Below are positions 52,667-62,835 of a DNA stretch of 64,000 nucleotides, in pieces. Both the position numbers and the translations under genes were made by a program. How positions within the stretch are numbered: the stretch's first letter is position 1; each line of letters starts with the position of its first letter. The stretch covers positions 248,001 to 312,000 of the forward strand of contig CAVSEP010000005.1 of NCBI GenBank assembly GCA_963726995.1. Direction: 5' to 3'. The notes under the pieces are model-generated. The model saw only the letters and a program-made list of their open reading frames with translations. It did no database searches and was not told the origin of the DNA. Source of the stretch: DAIDKA01 sp963726995. Its GTDB lineage: Bacteria; Pseudomonadota; Gammaproteobacteria; Steroidobacterales; Steroidobacteraceae.

Positions 52667-52981
52667 TTACTTCGAGATCGAACGCTTGAACATGCGGTCG
52701 ATCTTCTCGTTGGTCGCGTCGACCGCGGCCTGCGCGGCCTGCGCGGCAGCCAGCGCCTGGTTCGCCGTGCTCTGCGCACCGGCAGCGGCCGTGTTGGCAG
52801 CAGCAGCCTGCGAGGAGGCCTGGGCGGCGGCGGCGTTGGCACCCTGAACGCCAGACTGCAGCTTCGCAACCTGCGACTTCAGGTCATCGATCTGGGCCTG
52901 AATCGGCTTCAGGTCCGTGCAGCCCGCCAGGGCAATGACCACGGCCACGGCGGCCGCCTTAACTAACATTGAGCTCTTCAT
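52667..52981 (-). CDS. Lpp/OprI-like outer-membrane lipoprotein
   Basis: A 104-residue alanine-rich lipoprotein. Signal peptide with lipobox ALAGC (cysteine C21), then a continuous helix with heptad character (DDLKSQVAKLQSGVQGANA) that suits a trimeric coiled coil, and a C-terminal lysine (KRSISK) as used by Lpp for covalent attachment to peptidoglycan. It resembles OprI of pseudomonads. ATG 52981 has AAGGGGA upstream; the frame is open further upstream but not coding. Ends in a strong terminator. Confidence 0.85.
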   Translation of the reverse strand: MKSSMLVKAAAVAVVIALAGCTDLKPIQAQIDDLKSQVAKLQSGVQGANAAAAQASSQAAAANTAAAGAQSTANQALAAAQAAQAAVDATNEKIDRMFKRSISK

Positions 52982-53239
52982 TTTGAAAATCCCCTTCTGG
53001 GTGGTTAACGGGAGTCCTAGATGCGGAATAGGACAATGCGAACACCAGCGGGGGTTCCGCCACAGTCTTCGCAAGCGGCCGCAATGGCACCAAATTTGGC
53101 CAAGGAATGCAACTACTTAAAGACTTCTTAAAGCGTAGGACTGTGCCCCGTGTCGGTGCGCGCCGACATTCAAACAATCTGCAGTGGGCCATGACCTGAT
53201 GCATCAGCCGATGCGTAACACTTTATTAAGCTTATGCAA

Positions 53240-54873
53240 TCACAGGTTCCTTGAGCGCAGATCCTTGATGATCTCGCGCGCCGCGTTGTGGCCCGGCACG
53301 GCGGTCACGCCACCGCCGGGATGGGTGCCTGATCCACACATATATAGCCTACGCAGCGGCGTGCGATAGTCGCCAAATCCAAGCAGCGGCCGGGCGGCCC
53401 ACAGCTGATCCAGCCCCAGGGCGCCATGGAAGATGTCCCCCCCAGGAGCCCAAACCGTTCCTCCAGGTCCACCGGGCTTAAGGCGAGGCGCCCGATGATG
53501 CTGGCGCGGAAGTTCGGCGCATAGCCGGTGACGGTGTCGATGATGTGCTCGGCCGCCGCGTCCCGTTCATCCTGCCAGCGCCGTCCGTCCGGCAGGCAAA
53601 AGCGGAAATGCTGGCAAAACAGGCTCGCAACGTGGGCGCCGGGCGGGGCCAGGGAATCATCGATGGTGCTCGGAATCAGCATCTCCACGATGGGCGCGCG
53701 GGAAATGCCCTCGGCGCGCGCACTGCCATGGGCCCGGTCCATGTAGTCCAGTGACGGGGCCATGATGATGCCTGCGCCCAGGTGTGCCCCGGTTGGGGGC
53801 ATGCCGTGGAACCGGGGCAGTTCCGACAGCGCCACGTTCATGCGAAAAGTCGCCGATTCGCAGCGGTAGCGCTGGATGCGCGCGCGAAACTGCTCCGGCA
53901 GCAGCGCGGCATCGACCAGGCGGGTGAACAGCAGCTTCGGATTGATGTTTGCGGCGATGCGGCCGGCGCTGATTTCGCGACCGTCCTGCAGCACCAGACC
54001 GGTGGCGCGAGCCGGACCGTCGCCGCCGCCGCTCGCACGCACCTGCGCCACCCCGGCCCCCAGATGGATTTCCACGCCGAGCCTGCGGGCCTCGCGGCAC
54101 ATGGCCTGCGTGATGGAACCCATGCCGCCGACCGCATGTCCCCATACCCCGGTCTTGCCATGGGTCTCACCGAAGGCATGGTGCAGCAGCACGTAGCCGC
54201 TACCGGGGCTGAACGGACTTTGAAAAGCCCCGACCACCGCGTCAAATCCCAGCAGGGCCTTGATCGCATCGCTTTCGAACCAGCCCTCCAGCAGTTCGCC
54301 GGCGCTGCGCGTGAACAGCTCATGCACTTCGTGCTGCGCCGTGGCGGGCAGCTTGCGGAATGCATTGCCCATGCTCAGGAGGCCCAGCAGGTCCCGGGTG
54401 CGATGCAGGTCGGCGGGCGGTGTGCGCAGCAGCAGATCGCGCAGGAATGCCACCACCCGGTCCAGCATTGCGTAATAGGCGCCGAGCCGGTCCGCGTCCT
54501 TCGGTGAGAACCCGGCCAGCGCCCGGCGGGTGTCGGTGCCGGTTGGCCCCACGCAGAAATTGCCCGCCTCGCCCAGGGGCAGGAAATTCTGCATCGGCCG
54601 CTCGATGATCCGCAGTCCGTGCTCCTCGAGGCGCAGGTCGCGGATCACCTGCTGATGCAGCAGGCTAACGGTGTAGCTGGCGGTGGAGTTGCGAAAGCCC
54701 GGATGAAATTCCTCGGTGACGGCAGCGCCCCCGGCAATGTCGCGACGCTCGAAGATCCCGACCTTGAGTCCTGCCCGCGCCAGGTAACAGGCACAGGTCA
54801 GGCCGTTGTGACCGGCGCCAATGATGGCGACGTCGTAGTGGTCGGCAGGCAGGGGCGCGCGCCGCGCCCTCAC
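53240..54873 (-). pseudogene. Phytoene dehydrogenase-like FAD oxidoreductase, frameshift in a 7-C run
   Basis: COG1233-type NAD(P)/FAD-dependent oxidoreductase. N-terminal FAD motif DVAIIGAGHNGLTCACYLARAG and FERRDIAGGAA. The run of seven C at 53437-53443 (seven G on the coding strand) shifts the frame late in the gene, giving an altered end at 53305. With one more G the frame reads LLGGDIFHGALGLDQLW and then LYMCGSGTHPGGGVTAVPG, the conserved family C-terminus, ending at TGA 53240-53242 (544 residues). Starts at GTG overlapping uxaC (GTGA). Substrate unknown; a role in sugar-acid oxidation is guesswork. Confidence 0.8.
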
Positions 54874-56273
54874 AGGCGATAGGCCAGCTTGGCCAGGGTG
54901 TAGGCCAGTTCAACCGCCAGTTCCGCGGCCTCCCAGTCCTCGAGCCGATGTTCCAGCACCCACTTGGCCAGCATCCCGCAGTCGATGCGGCGCGCGACGT
55001 CATGCCGCGCCGGGATGGACAGGAAGGCGCGGGTGTCGTCATTGAAGCCGACCGTGTTGTAGATACCGGCCGTCTCGGTGATCTGTTCGCGATAGCGCCG
55101 CATGCCCTCGGGGCTGTCATGGAACCACCAGGCCGGGCCCAGTTTCATCGCCGGGTAGTGTCCGGCGAGCGGCGCGAGTTCCCGCGCGTAGGTGGACTCA
55201 TCCAGGGTGAAGACGATGAAGGTCAGGCGCTGATCGTTGCCATGGCGATTCAGCAGCGGCCGCAGCGCATGCACGTAGTCGGTAGGGGTCGGAATATCCG
55301 CGCCCCGGTCGCGGCCGAAGCGCGCGAACAGCAGCGAGTTGTGATTGCGGAACGATCCGGGGTGCAGCTGCATCACCAGTCCATCCTCGATGGACATGCC
55401 GGCCATGACCGTGAGCATGTGCGCGCGGAACAGTTCCGCATCCTCAGCCGAGCAGGCCGGCGCCGTGACGCGCTGGAACAGGGCCGCCGCTTCCGCCTCG
55501 GAAAGATCCGCGGTCTGCGCCGTGGGGTGGCCGTGATCGGTCGAGGTCGCACCCAGGGTCGCGAAGTAGGCGCGCCGGTTGCGCAGTGCCGCGAGGTAGC
55601 CGGCGTAACCGAAGGTATCTTCCCGCGTCAGCTCGGCCAGCTGCCGCAGCTGCTGATGAAATCCTTCGAATTCCGGGTCGATGACCGGGTCGGGCCTGAA
55701 GGCCGTGATGACCCGGCCCTGCCAGCCGCTGGCGCGAATGGCCTGGTGCTGCAGCAACGGATCGGTGGGCGACTCGGTGGTGGCCAGCACCTCGATGTTG
55801 AAGCGTTCGAACAGCGCGCGCGGCAGGAACGCCGGGGTGGCGAGCTGCTCATTGATGCTGTCGAAGTACAGATCCGCCGTGCCTGACTCGAGGCGCAGCT
55901 TCAGGCCGAAGACCTGGCTGAAGACCCAGTCCAGCCACATTCTGGAGGGAGTGGCGCGGAACAGGTGGTAGTGGTCGGCGAACAGCCGCCACGCCGCGCG
56001 CGGCGTGGCGGCATCGGCGGATGACAGCCCCAGCCGTTCCAGGGCAATGCCCTGGCTGTAGAGCATCCGCAGCACATAGTGATCCGGCTGCAGCAGCAGC
56101 TGCGGTGCGCCGGCGAAGGGCGCGTTGTCGGCGAACCAGGCAGGATCGGTGTGTCCGTGCGGGCTGATGATGGGTAGCCGGGCCACGTGATGATAGAGCT
56201 GGCGGGTCAGCGCCCGCACCGAAGGATCGGTCGGGAAAAGTCGGTCGGCGTGCAGGTGCAGCGGATTGGGCAT
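54870..56273 (-). CDS. uxaC: Uronate isomerase
   Basis: Isomerises D-glucuronate to D-fructuronate (and galacturonate to tagaturonate). 467 residues, amidohydrolase fold. The metal-binding HGHTDPAWFADNAPF near residue 40 and the later QLHPGSFRNHN, WWFHDSPEGM and FNDDTRAFLSIPARHDVARR blocks are the UxaC signature. ATG 56273 lies 5 bases after the manD stop; its stop overlaps the next gene. Operon order manD-uxaC-oxidoreductase on the minus strand. Confidence 0.96.
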   Translation of the reverse strand: MPNPLHLHADRLFPTDPSVRALTRQLYHHVARLPIISPHGHTDPAWFADNAPFAGAPQLLLQPDHYVLRMLYSQGIALERLGLSSADAATPRAAWRLFADHYHLFRATPSRMWLDWVFSQVFGLKLRLESGTADLYFDSINEQLATPAFLPRALFERFNIEVLATTESPTDPLLQHQAIRASGWQGRVITAFRPDPVIDPEFEGFHQQLRQLAELTREDTFGYAGYLAALRNRRAYFATLGATSTDHGHPTAQTADLSEAEAAALFQRVTAPACSAEDAELFRAHMLTVMAGMSIEDGLVMQLHPGSFRNHNSLLFARFGRDRGADIPTPTDYVHALRPLLNRHGNDQRLTFIVFTLDESTYARELAPLAGHYPAMKLGPAWWFHDSPEGMRRYREQITETAGIYNTVGFNDDTRAFLSIPARHDVARRIDCGMLAKWVLEHRLEDWEAAELAVELAYTLAKLAYRL

Positions 56274-56278
56274 GGCGG

Positions 56279-57492
56279 TTACCAGTTGTGCATCGTGCCG
56301 TCTTCCAGGCGGTTCACCGGCAGGTACGCGGGCTTGTAGGGCTGGGTGGCGGCGAGGGACTCATCGATATCCACGCCCAGGCCCGGCGCCTCGCCGGGAT
56401 GCATGTATCCATTCTCGCAGCCGGTAGTGGTGAGGGAAGGCCCGCAGCGTCTCGGCGCGTGTGACCCATGTGCTCCTGCACCCCGAAATTCGGCACCGCG
56501 AGATCGAAATGCAGCGCGGCCGCCATGCACACCGGTGACAGATCCGTGGCGCCGTGAAAACCGGTGCGCACATTGTGCAGGTCCGCGAAGCTGGCGATGC
56601 GGCGCAGGTGCGTGATGCCGCCGGCATGCACGATGGTGGCGCGGATGTAGTCGATCAGCTGCTCTTCGATGAGCTGCTTGCAGTCCCAGATGGAGTTGAA
56701 GACCTCGCCCACGGCCAGCGGCGTGGTGCTGTGCTGGCGGATGAGGCGGAAGTTCGCCTGATTGTCCGCCGGCACGGCATCCTCGATCCAGAACGGCCGG
56801 TAGGGCTCCAGGTCCTTGCACAGTCTGGCGGCCTCGATGGGCGTGAGCCGATGGTGAACGTCGTGCAGCAGGTGGATGTCGGACCCCAAGGCCTCGCGCG
56901 CGGCGGCGAACAGCGGCGCCACCGACGGCAGGTACTTGACGGTGGACCAGCTCGATTCCTGAGGCAGTGCCGCATTGGCCGGTTCGTAGGGCCCCTTGTC
57001 CTTGGTCACGCCGTAGGTCTTCGCCAGACCCGGCACGCCCGATTGCAGGCGGATCGCCTGGTAGCCCGCCGCCTTGTACTTCAGCGCCTGCTCGATGGTG
57101 GCCGCGATGGTTTCGCCATTGGCGTGGCCGTAGACCATCACCCCGTCACGGCTCGCGCCGCCCAGCAGCTGATACAGCGGCAGGCCGGCGATCTTGCCCT
57201 TGATGTCCCACAGCGCCATGTCGACCGCGCTGATGGCCGACATGGTCACCGGTCCCCGGCGCCAGTAGGCGCCGCGGTACAGGTACTGCCAGATGTCCTC
57301 GATGCGATGCGCATCGCGGCCGATCAGGCAGGGGACCACGTGATCCTCCAGGTAACTGCGCACTGCCAGTTCCCGACCGTTGAGGGTGGCATCCCCTAAG
57401 CCGTAGACGCCCTCGTCGGTGATGATCTTCAGCGTCACGAAATTGCGGCCCGGGCAACTGACGATGACGCGAGCTTCTCGTATTGTCGGCAC
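56279..57492 (-). pseudogene. manD: D-mannonate dehydratase ManD (enolase superfamily), two single-base insertions
   Basis: Dehydrates D-mannonate to 2-keto-3-deoxygluconate. The intact part (to about residue 345) carries CPGRNFVTLKI, GRELAVRSYLEDHVVPCLIG, LLHDVHHRLTP, WIEDAVPADN, AVGEVFNSIWDCKQL and HGATDLSPVCMAA, all ManD hallmarks. Near 56453-56459 and again near 56416-56418 one surplus base each breaks the frame; skipping both restores HTAETLRAFPHHYRL, NGYMHPGEAPGLGVD and the terminal LPVNRLEDGTMHNW. The restored length is 403 residues, the family norm. GTG 57492 has GGGGA upstream. Without its C-terminus the enzyme would lose part of the barrel. Confidence 0.85.
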
Positions 57493-57539
57493 GGCCGATC
57501 CCCTCAAGATAATTGCAACGGGCCTGTTTTCGCAGTTAG

Positions 57540-57551
57540 GGTACCGCTACC
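57540..57551. promoter_or_regulatory. LacI-type operator between manD and the alpha-glucuronidase gene
   Basis: GGTACCGCTACC matches GGTAGCGCTACC at 11 of 12 positions. It lies in the 94-base divergent gap and could control both directions. Confidence 0.6.
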
Positions 57552-57586
57552 AAAACGGCAGGTCCAAGCTGCCAGGAGCATTGTGC

Positions 57587-59778
57587 ATGATTTTTCGGCC
57601 TGTTCTGCTGCTCCTGGGGGTGCTCGGTGTCATGCATGCGACCGGCGCGGCGGCCGAAGACGGTTACCAGTTGTGGCTGCGATACCCGCCGCTGGATGCG
57701 CGCACGCGGGGCGACTATGCACCGCACGCCCGGGGCATCCTCGCCTTCGGCCACTCGCCGGTGGTGGACGCGGCGCTGGCGGAATTGCATACCGGGCTGT
57801 CGGGCCTGCTGGGGCGGGCGCCGCCCGCGGGCACGGCGGTTGCCGATGGCGCCATCGTGCTCGGAACCCCGGCCAGCTCCCCGCAGGTGGCCGCGCGGGC
57901 CGCCGCGCTGCACCTGGCCGCGGCCGGTGCCGAAGGGTTCGTGCTGCAATCCACCCGCTGGGACGGGCATCCCGTGACGCTGGTTGCGGCCAACAGCGAT
58001 GTCGGCTTGCTGTACGGCGCATTCCGCTTGCTCGCGCTGATGCAGCGGCATGAGTCCTTGGAGCGGCTCGACGTGCACGATGCGCCGCGGTTGAAGCTGC
58101 GGGTGCTGGATCACTGGGACAATCCTGACCGCACCATCGAACGCGGCTATGCCGGGCAATCCATCTGGGATTTCTGGCGTCTGCCGGGTTATCTGGACCC
58201 GCGCTACCGGGACTATGCGCGGGCTGATGCCTCCGTGGGAATCAACGGCGCGGTGCTCAACAATGTCGGGGCCAGCTCCGATCTACCTGACGCCCCAGTG
58301 GATCGCCAAAGTCGCAGCGCTGGCGCAGGTGCTGCGGCCCTACGGCATCCGCGTCTATCTGTCCGTGCTGTTCAACAGTCCCTTGGATCTGGGGCAGACC
58401 CGGACCGGCGATCCGCGCGACCCGGCGGTGATCGCCTGGTGGCACGCCAAGGCCGACGAGATCTACCGGGCGATTCCCGACTTCGGCGGCTTCGTCGTGA
58501 AGGCCGACAGCGAAGGGCCAGCCGGGACCGCGTGACTACCACCTCACGCAGGCCCAGGGGGCGAACATGATTGCCGGGGCGCTGGCCCCGCATGGCGGCG
58601 TGCTCATGTGGCGCGCCTTCATCTATGCCACCGAGAATGCCCAGGACCGGGTGCGCCAGGCCTACGCCGAGTTCAAACCGCTCGATGGACAGTTCGCCGC
58701 CAATGTCCTGGTGCAGATCAAGAACGGTCCGCTGGACTTCCAGCCGCGCGAACCGGTCCATCCGCTGTTCGGCGCCCTGCCCGGAACTAACGAAATGCTC
58801 GAAGTGCAGCTGACCAAGGAATACCTGGGGTTCTCCACCCACCTGGTGTACCTGGGCGCGCTGTATGCGGAAGTGCTGCGCTGGGACACCTTCGCGCATG
58901 GCGCAGGCTCCACCGTGGCGCACGTGATCGACGGCTCCCTGGATGCTCATGCGCTCACCGGCATGGCCGGTGTCGCCAACATCGGCTCGGATCGTGACTG
59001 GACCGGTTCGATCTTCGGCCAGGCCGACTGGTATGCCTTCGGCCGCCTCGCCTGGGATCCGCAGGCGGATCCTAAGCGCATTGCCACCGACTGGGTGCGC
59101 ATGACCTTCTCGAATGATCCGCGGTTCATCACCCCGGTGGTGGACATGATGATGCGTTCACGCGAGGCGGTGGTCGACTACATGACGCCCCTGGGTCTGG
59201 CGCACATCATGGCGACCGGGCATCACTATGGTCCGGGTCCGTGGATCAGCAACCTCGCGCGCGCGGAATGGAATCCGGTCTACTACCATCACGCAGGCAA
59301 GGACGGCATCGGCTTTGATCGCACGCCCGGCGGCAGCAATGCGCTGGCCGACTACGCACCCGAAGTGGCCCGCCGCTTGAGCGATCCGACCGTCGATGAC
59401 TCCCGCTACCTGCTGTGGTTCCACCGCGTGCCCTGGAGTCTCCCGCTGCCCTCGGGCCGCACGGTGTGGGATGAGCTCACCTTCCGCTACGACCGGGGCG
59501 TGCGCACGGTGCGTGCGATGGGCAGCACCTGGGAATCACTCAAGCCGTACGTCGATGCGGAGCGATTCGAGAAGACCGCGGCCTTCCTCAAGGTGCAGCG
59601 CGCGGAGGCGCAGTGGTGGCGGGACGCCTGCATCGCCTACTTCCAGAGTGTCTCCGGCCTGCCGCTGGCGGCAGGAGTCGCCCCGCCCGCGCAGTCCCTG
59701 AGCTGGTACCAGGACCAGGTGTTCCGCTACGCGCCGGGGCGCTCGCAACCGGACCCGGACCACGGACTGGCGCACTGA
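57587..59778 (+). pseudogene. GH67 alpha-glucuronidase, two single-base insertions
   Basis: Removes (4-O-methyl)glucuronic acid from xylo-oligosaccharides. Signal peptide LLLLGVLGVMHATGAAA. Three frames join into one 729-residue GH67 protein if one surplus base is skipped near 58279 and another near 58516-58520: the joints read NNVGASSIYLTPQWIAKV and KADSEGQPGPRDYHL. Catalytic acid E in KADSEG, and the paired carboxylates in PLDFQPREP and MLEVQLTKEYLG, match Cellvibrio GlcA67A. ATG 57587 follows AGGAG at 8 bases. Adjacent to uxuB (4-base gap). Confidence 0.85.
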
Positions 59779-59782
59779 GACC

Positions 59783-61198
59783 GTGACGGCATTGCCCCGA
59801 TTGACCGCGGCGCAGGTTGAACGGCTGGCGCCCCAGGTGCGCCGGCCGCAGTACCCGCTGGCGCAGCGCCGCGGCATCGTGCACCTGGGCCTGGGCGCCT
59901 TTCATCGCGCGCATCAGGCGGTGTACACGGATGATGCCCTGGCCGCCGGTGCCCGCGACTGGGCCATCACCGGGGTGTCCTTGCGCTCCGCCCAGGTGCG
60001 CGATCAGCTGCAGCCCCAGGGCTGTCTGTACACGGTCACGCAGTCCGGGAATTGCGGCTCGCAGATTCGCCTCATCGGCGCCATCCGCGAGGTGCTGGTG
60101 GCGCCGCAGAATCCGCTCGCCGTGATCGAGGCGCTGGCCTCGCCGCATACCCACATCGTCAGCCTCACCCTCACCGAGAAGGGCTACCACCGACGTTCCG
60201 ACCAGTCCCTCGATTTCGCGCATCCGGCGGTCAGCGCCGATCTGCACGGCGGCGCGCAGACGCTGTACGGTCTGCTCGGCCGCGCCTGCGCTGTGCGCCG
60301 CGATCGTGGCCTGCCCGGCGTGACCTTGCTCAGCTGCGACAACCTCGCCGACAACGGCGCGCAGCTCGAGCGGCTGCTGCTGCAGTTCCTGGAAAGGACG
60401 GATCCGGCGACCGCCGCCTGGGTGCGCCGCGAGTGCCGCTGTCCGGCCACCATGGTGGACCGCATCGTGCCGGCGACCACCCCGCAGGATCTCGAGTGGG
60501 TGGCCGGGCAGCTGGGCGTGCTTGATGCCGCGGCGGTGATGACCGAACCGTTCCGACAATGGGTCATCCAGGATCGCTTCGCCGGCCCGCGCCCGCCCTG
60601 GGAGGCCGGCGGTGCGCAATGGGTCAGCGAGGTGGCCCCCTACGAGACGGCCAAGCTGCGCATGCTCAATGGCGCGCATTCGGCGCTGGCCTACCTCGGA
60701 CTTACCCGGGGTTTCGAGTTCGTCCACGAGGCCATCGCGGATCCGCAGCTGGCCGCACTGGTCAATCGCCTGATGCGCCAGGAGGCCGCGGTGAGCTTCA
60801 CGCCGGCGCCGGAACAGGACCTCGAGAGCTACGCGGACCTGCTGCTGGCGCGCTTTGCCAACCGCGCCCGTCCGCATCGCCTGCGACAGATTGCGATGGA
60901 CGGCTCACAGAAGATCCCGCAGCGCTGGCTGGACACCTTGGCGGTGGCGCAGTCGCGGGGTCAGCACTGCGATGCGCTGCTGCAGGCCCTGGGAGCCTGG
61001 ATTGCCTTCGTGCGCGGCGACCGTTTCCAGGTGGACGACCCGGCCGCGCAGGAACTGGCGCGGCTGTGGCGCGAGCAGGGCGCGGCGGGTATCGCCGGGG
61101 CCCTGTTCGGCCCCGGCGGAAGATTCCCGCAGTGGACGGCATCGGTCGCCGAGCTGCGCGCGCTCGATGCGGCCGTGATGGCGAGCCTGCCGCGCTAG
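59783..61198 (+). CDS. uxuB: D-fructuronate reductase, mannitol dehydrogenase family
   Basis: NAD-dependent reductase turning D-fructuronate into D-mannonate. N-terminal Rossmann region IVHLGLGAFHRAHQAVYTDD and catalytic K-x4-N-x2-H motif in YETAKLRMLNGAHSALAYLG are intact; 471 residues. The family also holds mannitol and altronate dehydrogenases, but the uxaC-manD-alpha-glucuronidase context favours fructuronate. GTG start. Its stop shares CTAG with the convergent sugar porter. Confidence 0.92.
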   Translation: MTALPRLTAAQVERLAPQVRRPQYPLAQRRGIVHLGLGAFHRAHQAVYTDDALAAGARDWAITGVSLRSAQVRDQLQPQGCLYTVTQSGNCGSQIRLIGAIREVLVAPQNPLAVIEALASPHTHIVSLTLTEKGYHRRSDQSLDFAHPAVSADLHGGAQTLYGLLGRACAVRRDRGLPGVTLLSCDNLADNGAQLERLLLQFLERTDPATAAWVRRECRCPATMVDRIVPATTPQDLEWVAGQLGVLDAAAVMTEPFRQWVIQDRFAGPRPPWEAGGAQWVSEVAPYETAKLRMLNGAHSALAYLGLTRGFEFVHEAIADPQLAALVNRLMRQEAAVSFTPAPEQDLESYADLLLARFANRARPHRLRQIAMDGSQKIPQRWLDTLAVAQSRGQHCDALLQALGAWIAFVRGDRFQVDDPAAQELARLWREQGAAGIAGALFGPGGRFPQWTASVAELRALDAAVMASLPR

Positions 61199-62628
61199 CC
61201 CTTCATGTGCTCCAGCTCGACGCCCTTGGTCTCATGCACCATGGCGCGCACGAAGAAGAACGATACGAAGGCCGAGAGCGCGTAGAAGCCATAGGTGACC
61301 ACCAGCCCCAGCGAGGCGGCCATCACCGGGAAGCTGACGCTGATCGCGTAGTTGGCCATCCACTGCGCGAATCCGGCCACCGCGAGTCCCGAACCGCGGA
61401 TCTGGTTGGGGAACATCTCCCCCAGCAAGATCCACATCACCGGGCCCCAACTCAAGTTGAAGAAGATCACATACAGATTGGCGCTGATCAGCGCCACCAG
61501 GCCCGCCGGATGCGACAGCTGCAGCGTGCCATTCACCAAGGACCCGGTGGCGAAGGAGGCGGCGACCGCGGCCAAGGTCACCGCCATGCCAACGGAGCCT
61601 ACGATGAGCAGCGGTTTGCGCCCGATCCGGTCCACGGTGAAGATGGTGAAGATGCAGGCGGCGATGGACAGCACGCCCGACACCACGTTGATGAGCAGCG
61701 AATCGGATTCACTGAAGCCCACCGATTCCCACAGCACGGTGCCGTAGTAGAACACCACGTTGATGCCCACCAGCTGCTGGAAGACCGCAAGACCTATGCC
61801 CACCCAGACGATGCGGCGCACCTTGCCGTTGGCGTCCAGCAGGTCCGAGAGCTTCGGCCGATGGTGATCGGCCGCCAGGGACTGGGCGATTTCCCCGACC
61901 TTGCGCTTGGCTTCCACCGCACCAAAGATGCGCGCCAGTACCTTCTCGGCCGGCCCCAGGCGCCCCCGGGAGACCAGGAAGCGCGGGCTCTCCGGAATGA
62001 TCAGCAGCATGATGAGGAAGATGGCGGCCGGGATGACCTGCATCCAGAACATCCAGCGCCAGGCCGGATATCCCAGCCACAGCGTGCCGGTGGAGCCGCC
62101 GGAGACCTTGGCCAGCACGTAGTTGGCCAGGAAGGCGCCGGTAAGGCCGGTGATGATCATGACCTGCTGCAGGCTCGCCAGCTTGCCGCGCGAGCGCGCC
62201 GGGGTGACCTCGCTGATGTAGGCCGGACACAGCACGCTGGCCGCGCCCACGCCCAGACCGCCGATGAAGCGGGCCAGGATGAACACGATGGAGGAGGGGG
62301 CATCGCCCGCCGCCAGGGCGCTCACCACGAACAGGATGGCGGCGATGATCATGACGGTGCGCCGTCCGATCAGGTCGGCAAGCCGCCCGGCGATGAAGGC
62401 GCCCACCGCGCAGCCCACCAGGATGGCAGCGACATTGAAGCCGGTCTCGAACTTGCTGAGCGAGAAGGCCTGCTGCAGGCCGTCCTGCGTGCCATTGATG
62501 ACACCGCTGTCGTAGCCGAACATGAAGCCGCCGATGGTGGCCACGGCCACGATGGCGAACACAAACAGCATGTTGGCGGTCGCCGTATCGGCGTACCCCG
62601 GCGTCGAGTCGTTGGAACCCGCGTGCAT
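61195..62628 (-). CDS. MFS sugar porter (XylE/GalP-like)
   Basis: Twelve-span inner-membrane sugar:proton symporter, 477 residues. Family signatures: GGFMFGYDSGVINGT in the first span, DLIGRRTVM, PESPRFL at the end of the first half, QQLVGINVVFYYGTVL in the seventh span, and WGPVMWILLGEMFPNQIRG. Probably carries glucuronate, xylose or their oligomers released by the neighbouring enzymes; specificity cannot be read from sequence. Divergent from lacI. Confidence 0.92.
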   Translation of the reverse strand: MHAGSNDSTPGYADTATANMLFVFAIVAVATIGGFMFGYDSGVINGTQDGLQQAFSLSKFETGFNVAAILVGCAVGAFIAGRLADLIGRRTVMIIAAILFVVSALAAGDAPSSIVFILARFIGGLGVGAASVLCPAYISEVTPARSRGKLASLQQVMIITGLTGAFLANYVLAKVSGGSTGTLWLGYPAWRWMFWMQVIPAAIFLIMLLIIPESPRFLVSRGRLGPAEKVLARIFGAVEAKRKVGEIAQSLAADHHRPKLSDLLDANGKVRRIVWVGIGLAVFQQLVGINVVFYYGTVLWESVGFSESDSLLINVVSGVLSIAACIFTIFTVDRIGRKPLLIVGSVGMAVTLAAVAASFATGSLVNGTLQLSHPAGLVALISANLYVIFFNLSWGPVMWILLGEMFPNQIRGSGLAVAGFAQWMANYAISVSFPVMAASLGLVVTYGFYALSAFVSFFFVRAMVHETKGVELEHMKG

Positions 62629-62701
62629 AAACCCCCCTCGCTACGTTTTTTTAGGCTCGAACTTCAGTCTATCTTCACATGTAAGCGGCTGTTGCTTGCC
62701 C

Positions 62702-62715
62702 GTTGCGGCCGCAAC
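62702..62715. repeat. 14-base perfect palindrome in the porter-lacI gap
   Basis: GTTGCGGCCGCAAC is self-complementary over 14 bases. It lies 21 bases from the TAGCGCTA-type operator and between divergent genes. It may be a second regulator's site; similar GCGGCCGC cores occur by chance in GC-rich DNA. Confidence 0.4.
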
Positions 62716-62735
62716 AGTGCTGCATTTTTTGCGCT

Positions 62736-62747
62736 GATAGCGCTACC
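62736..62747. promoter_or_regulatory. LacI-type operator between the sugar porter and lacI
   Basis: GATAGCGCTACC matches the consensus GGTAGCGCTACC at 11 of 12 positions. In the 207-base divergent gap, so it could control both the porter and the regulator itself. Confidence 0.65.
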
Positions 62748-62835
62748 ATCGATCCTGGTGGACATCTTGTCAAGCGGCGCCGCTGAATTCGCGGGAACTC
62801 AAGTATCATGACGGCTTAGGTTATGGGACGGGGCT

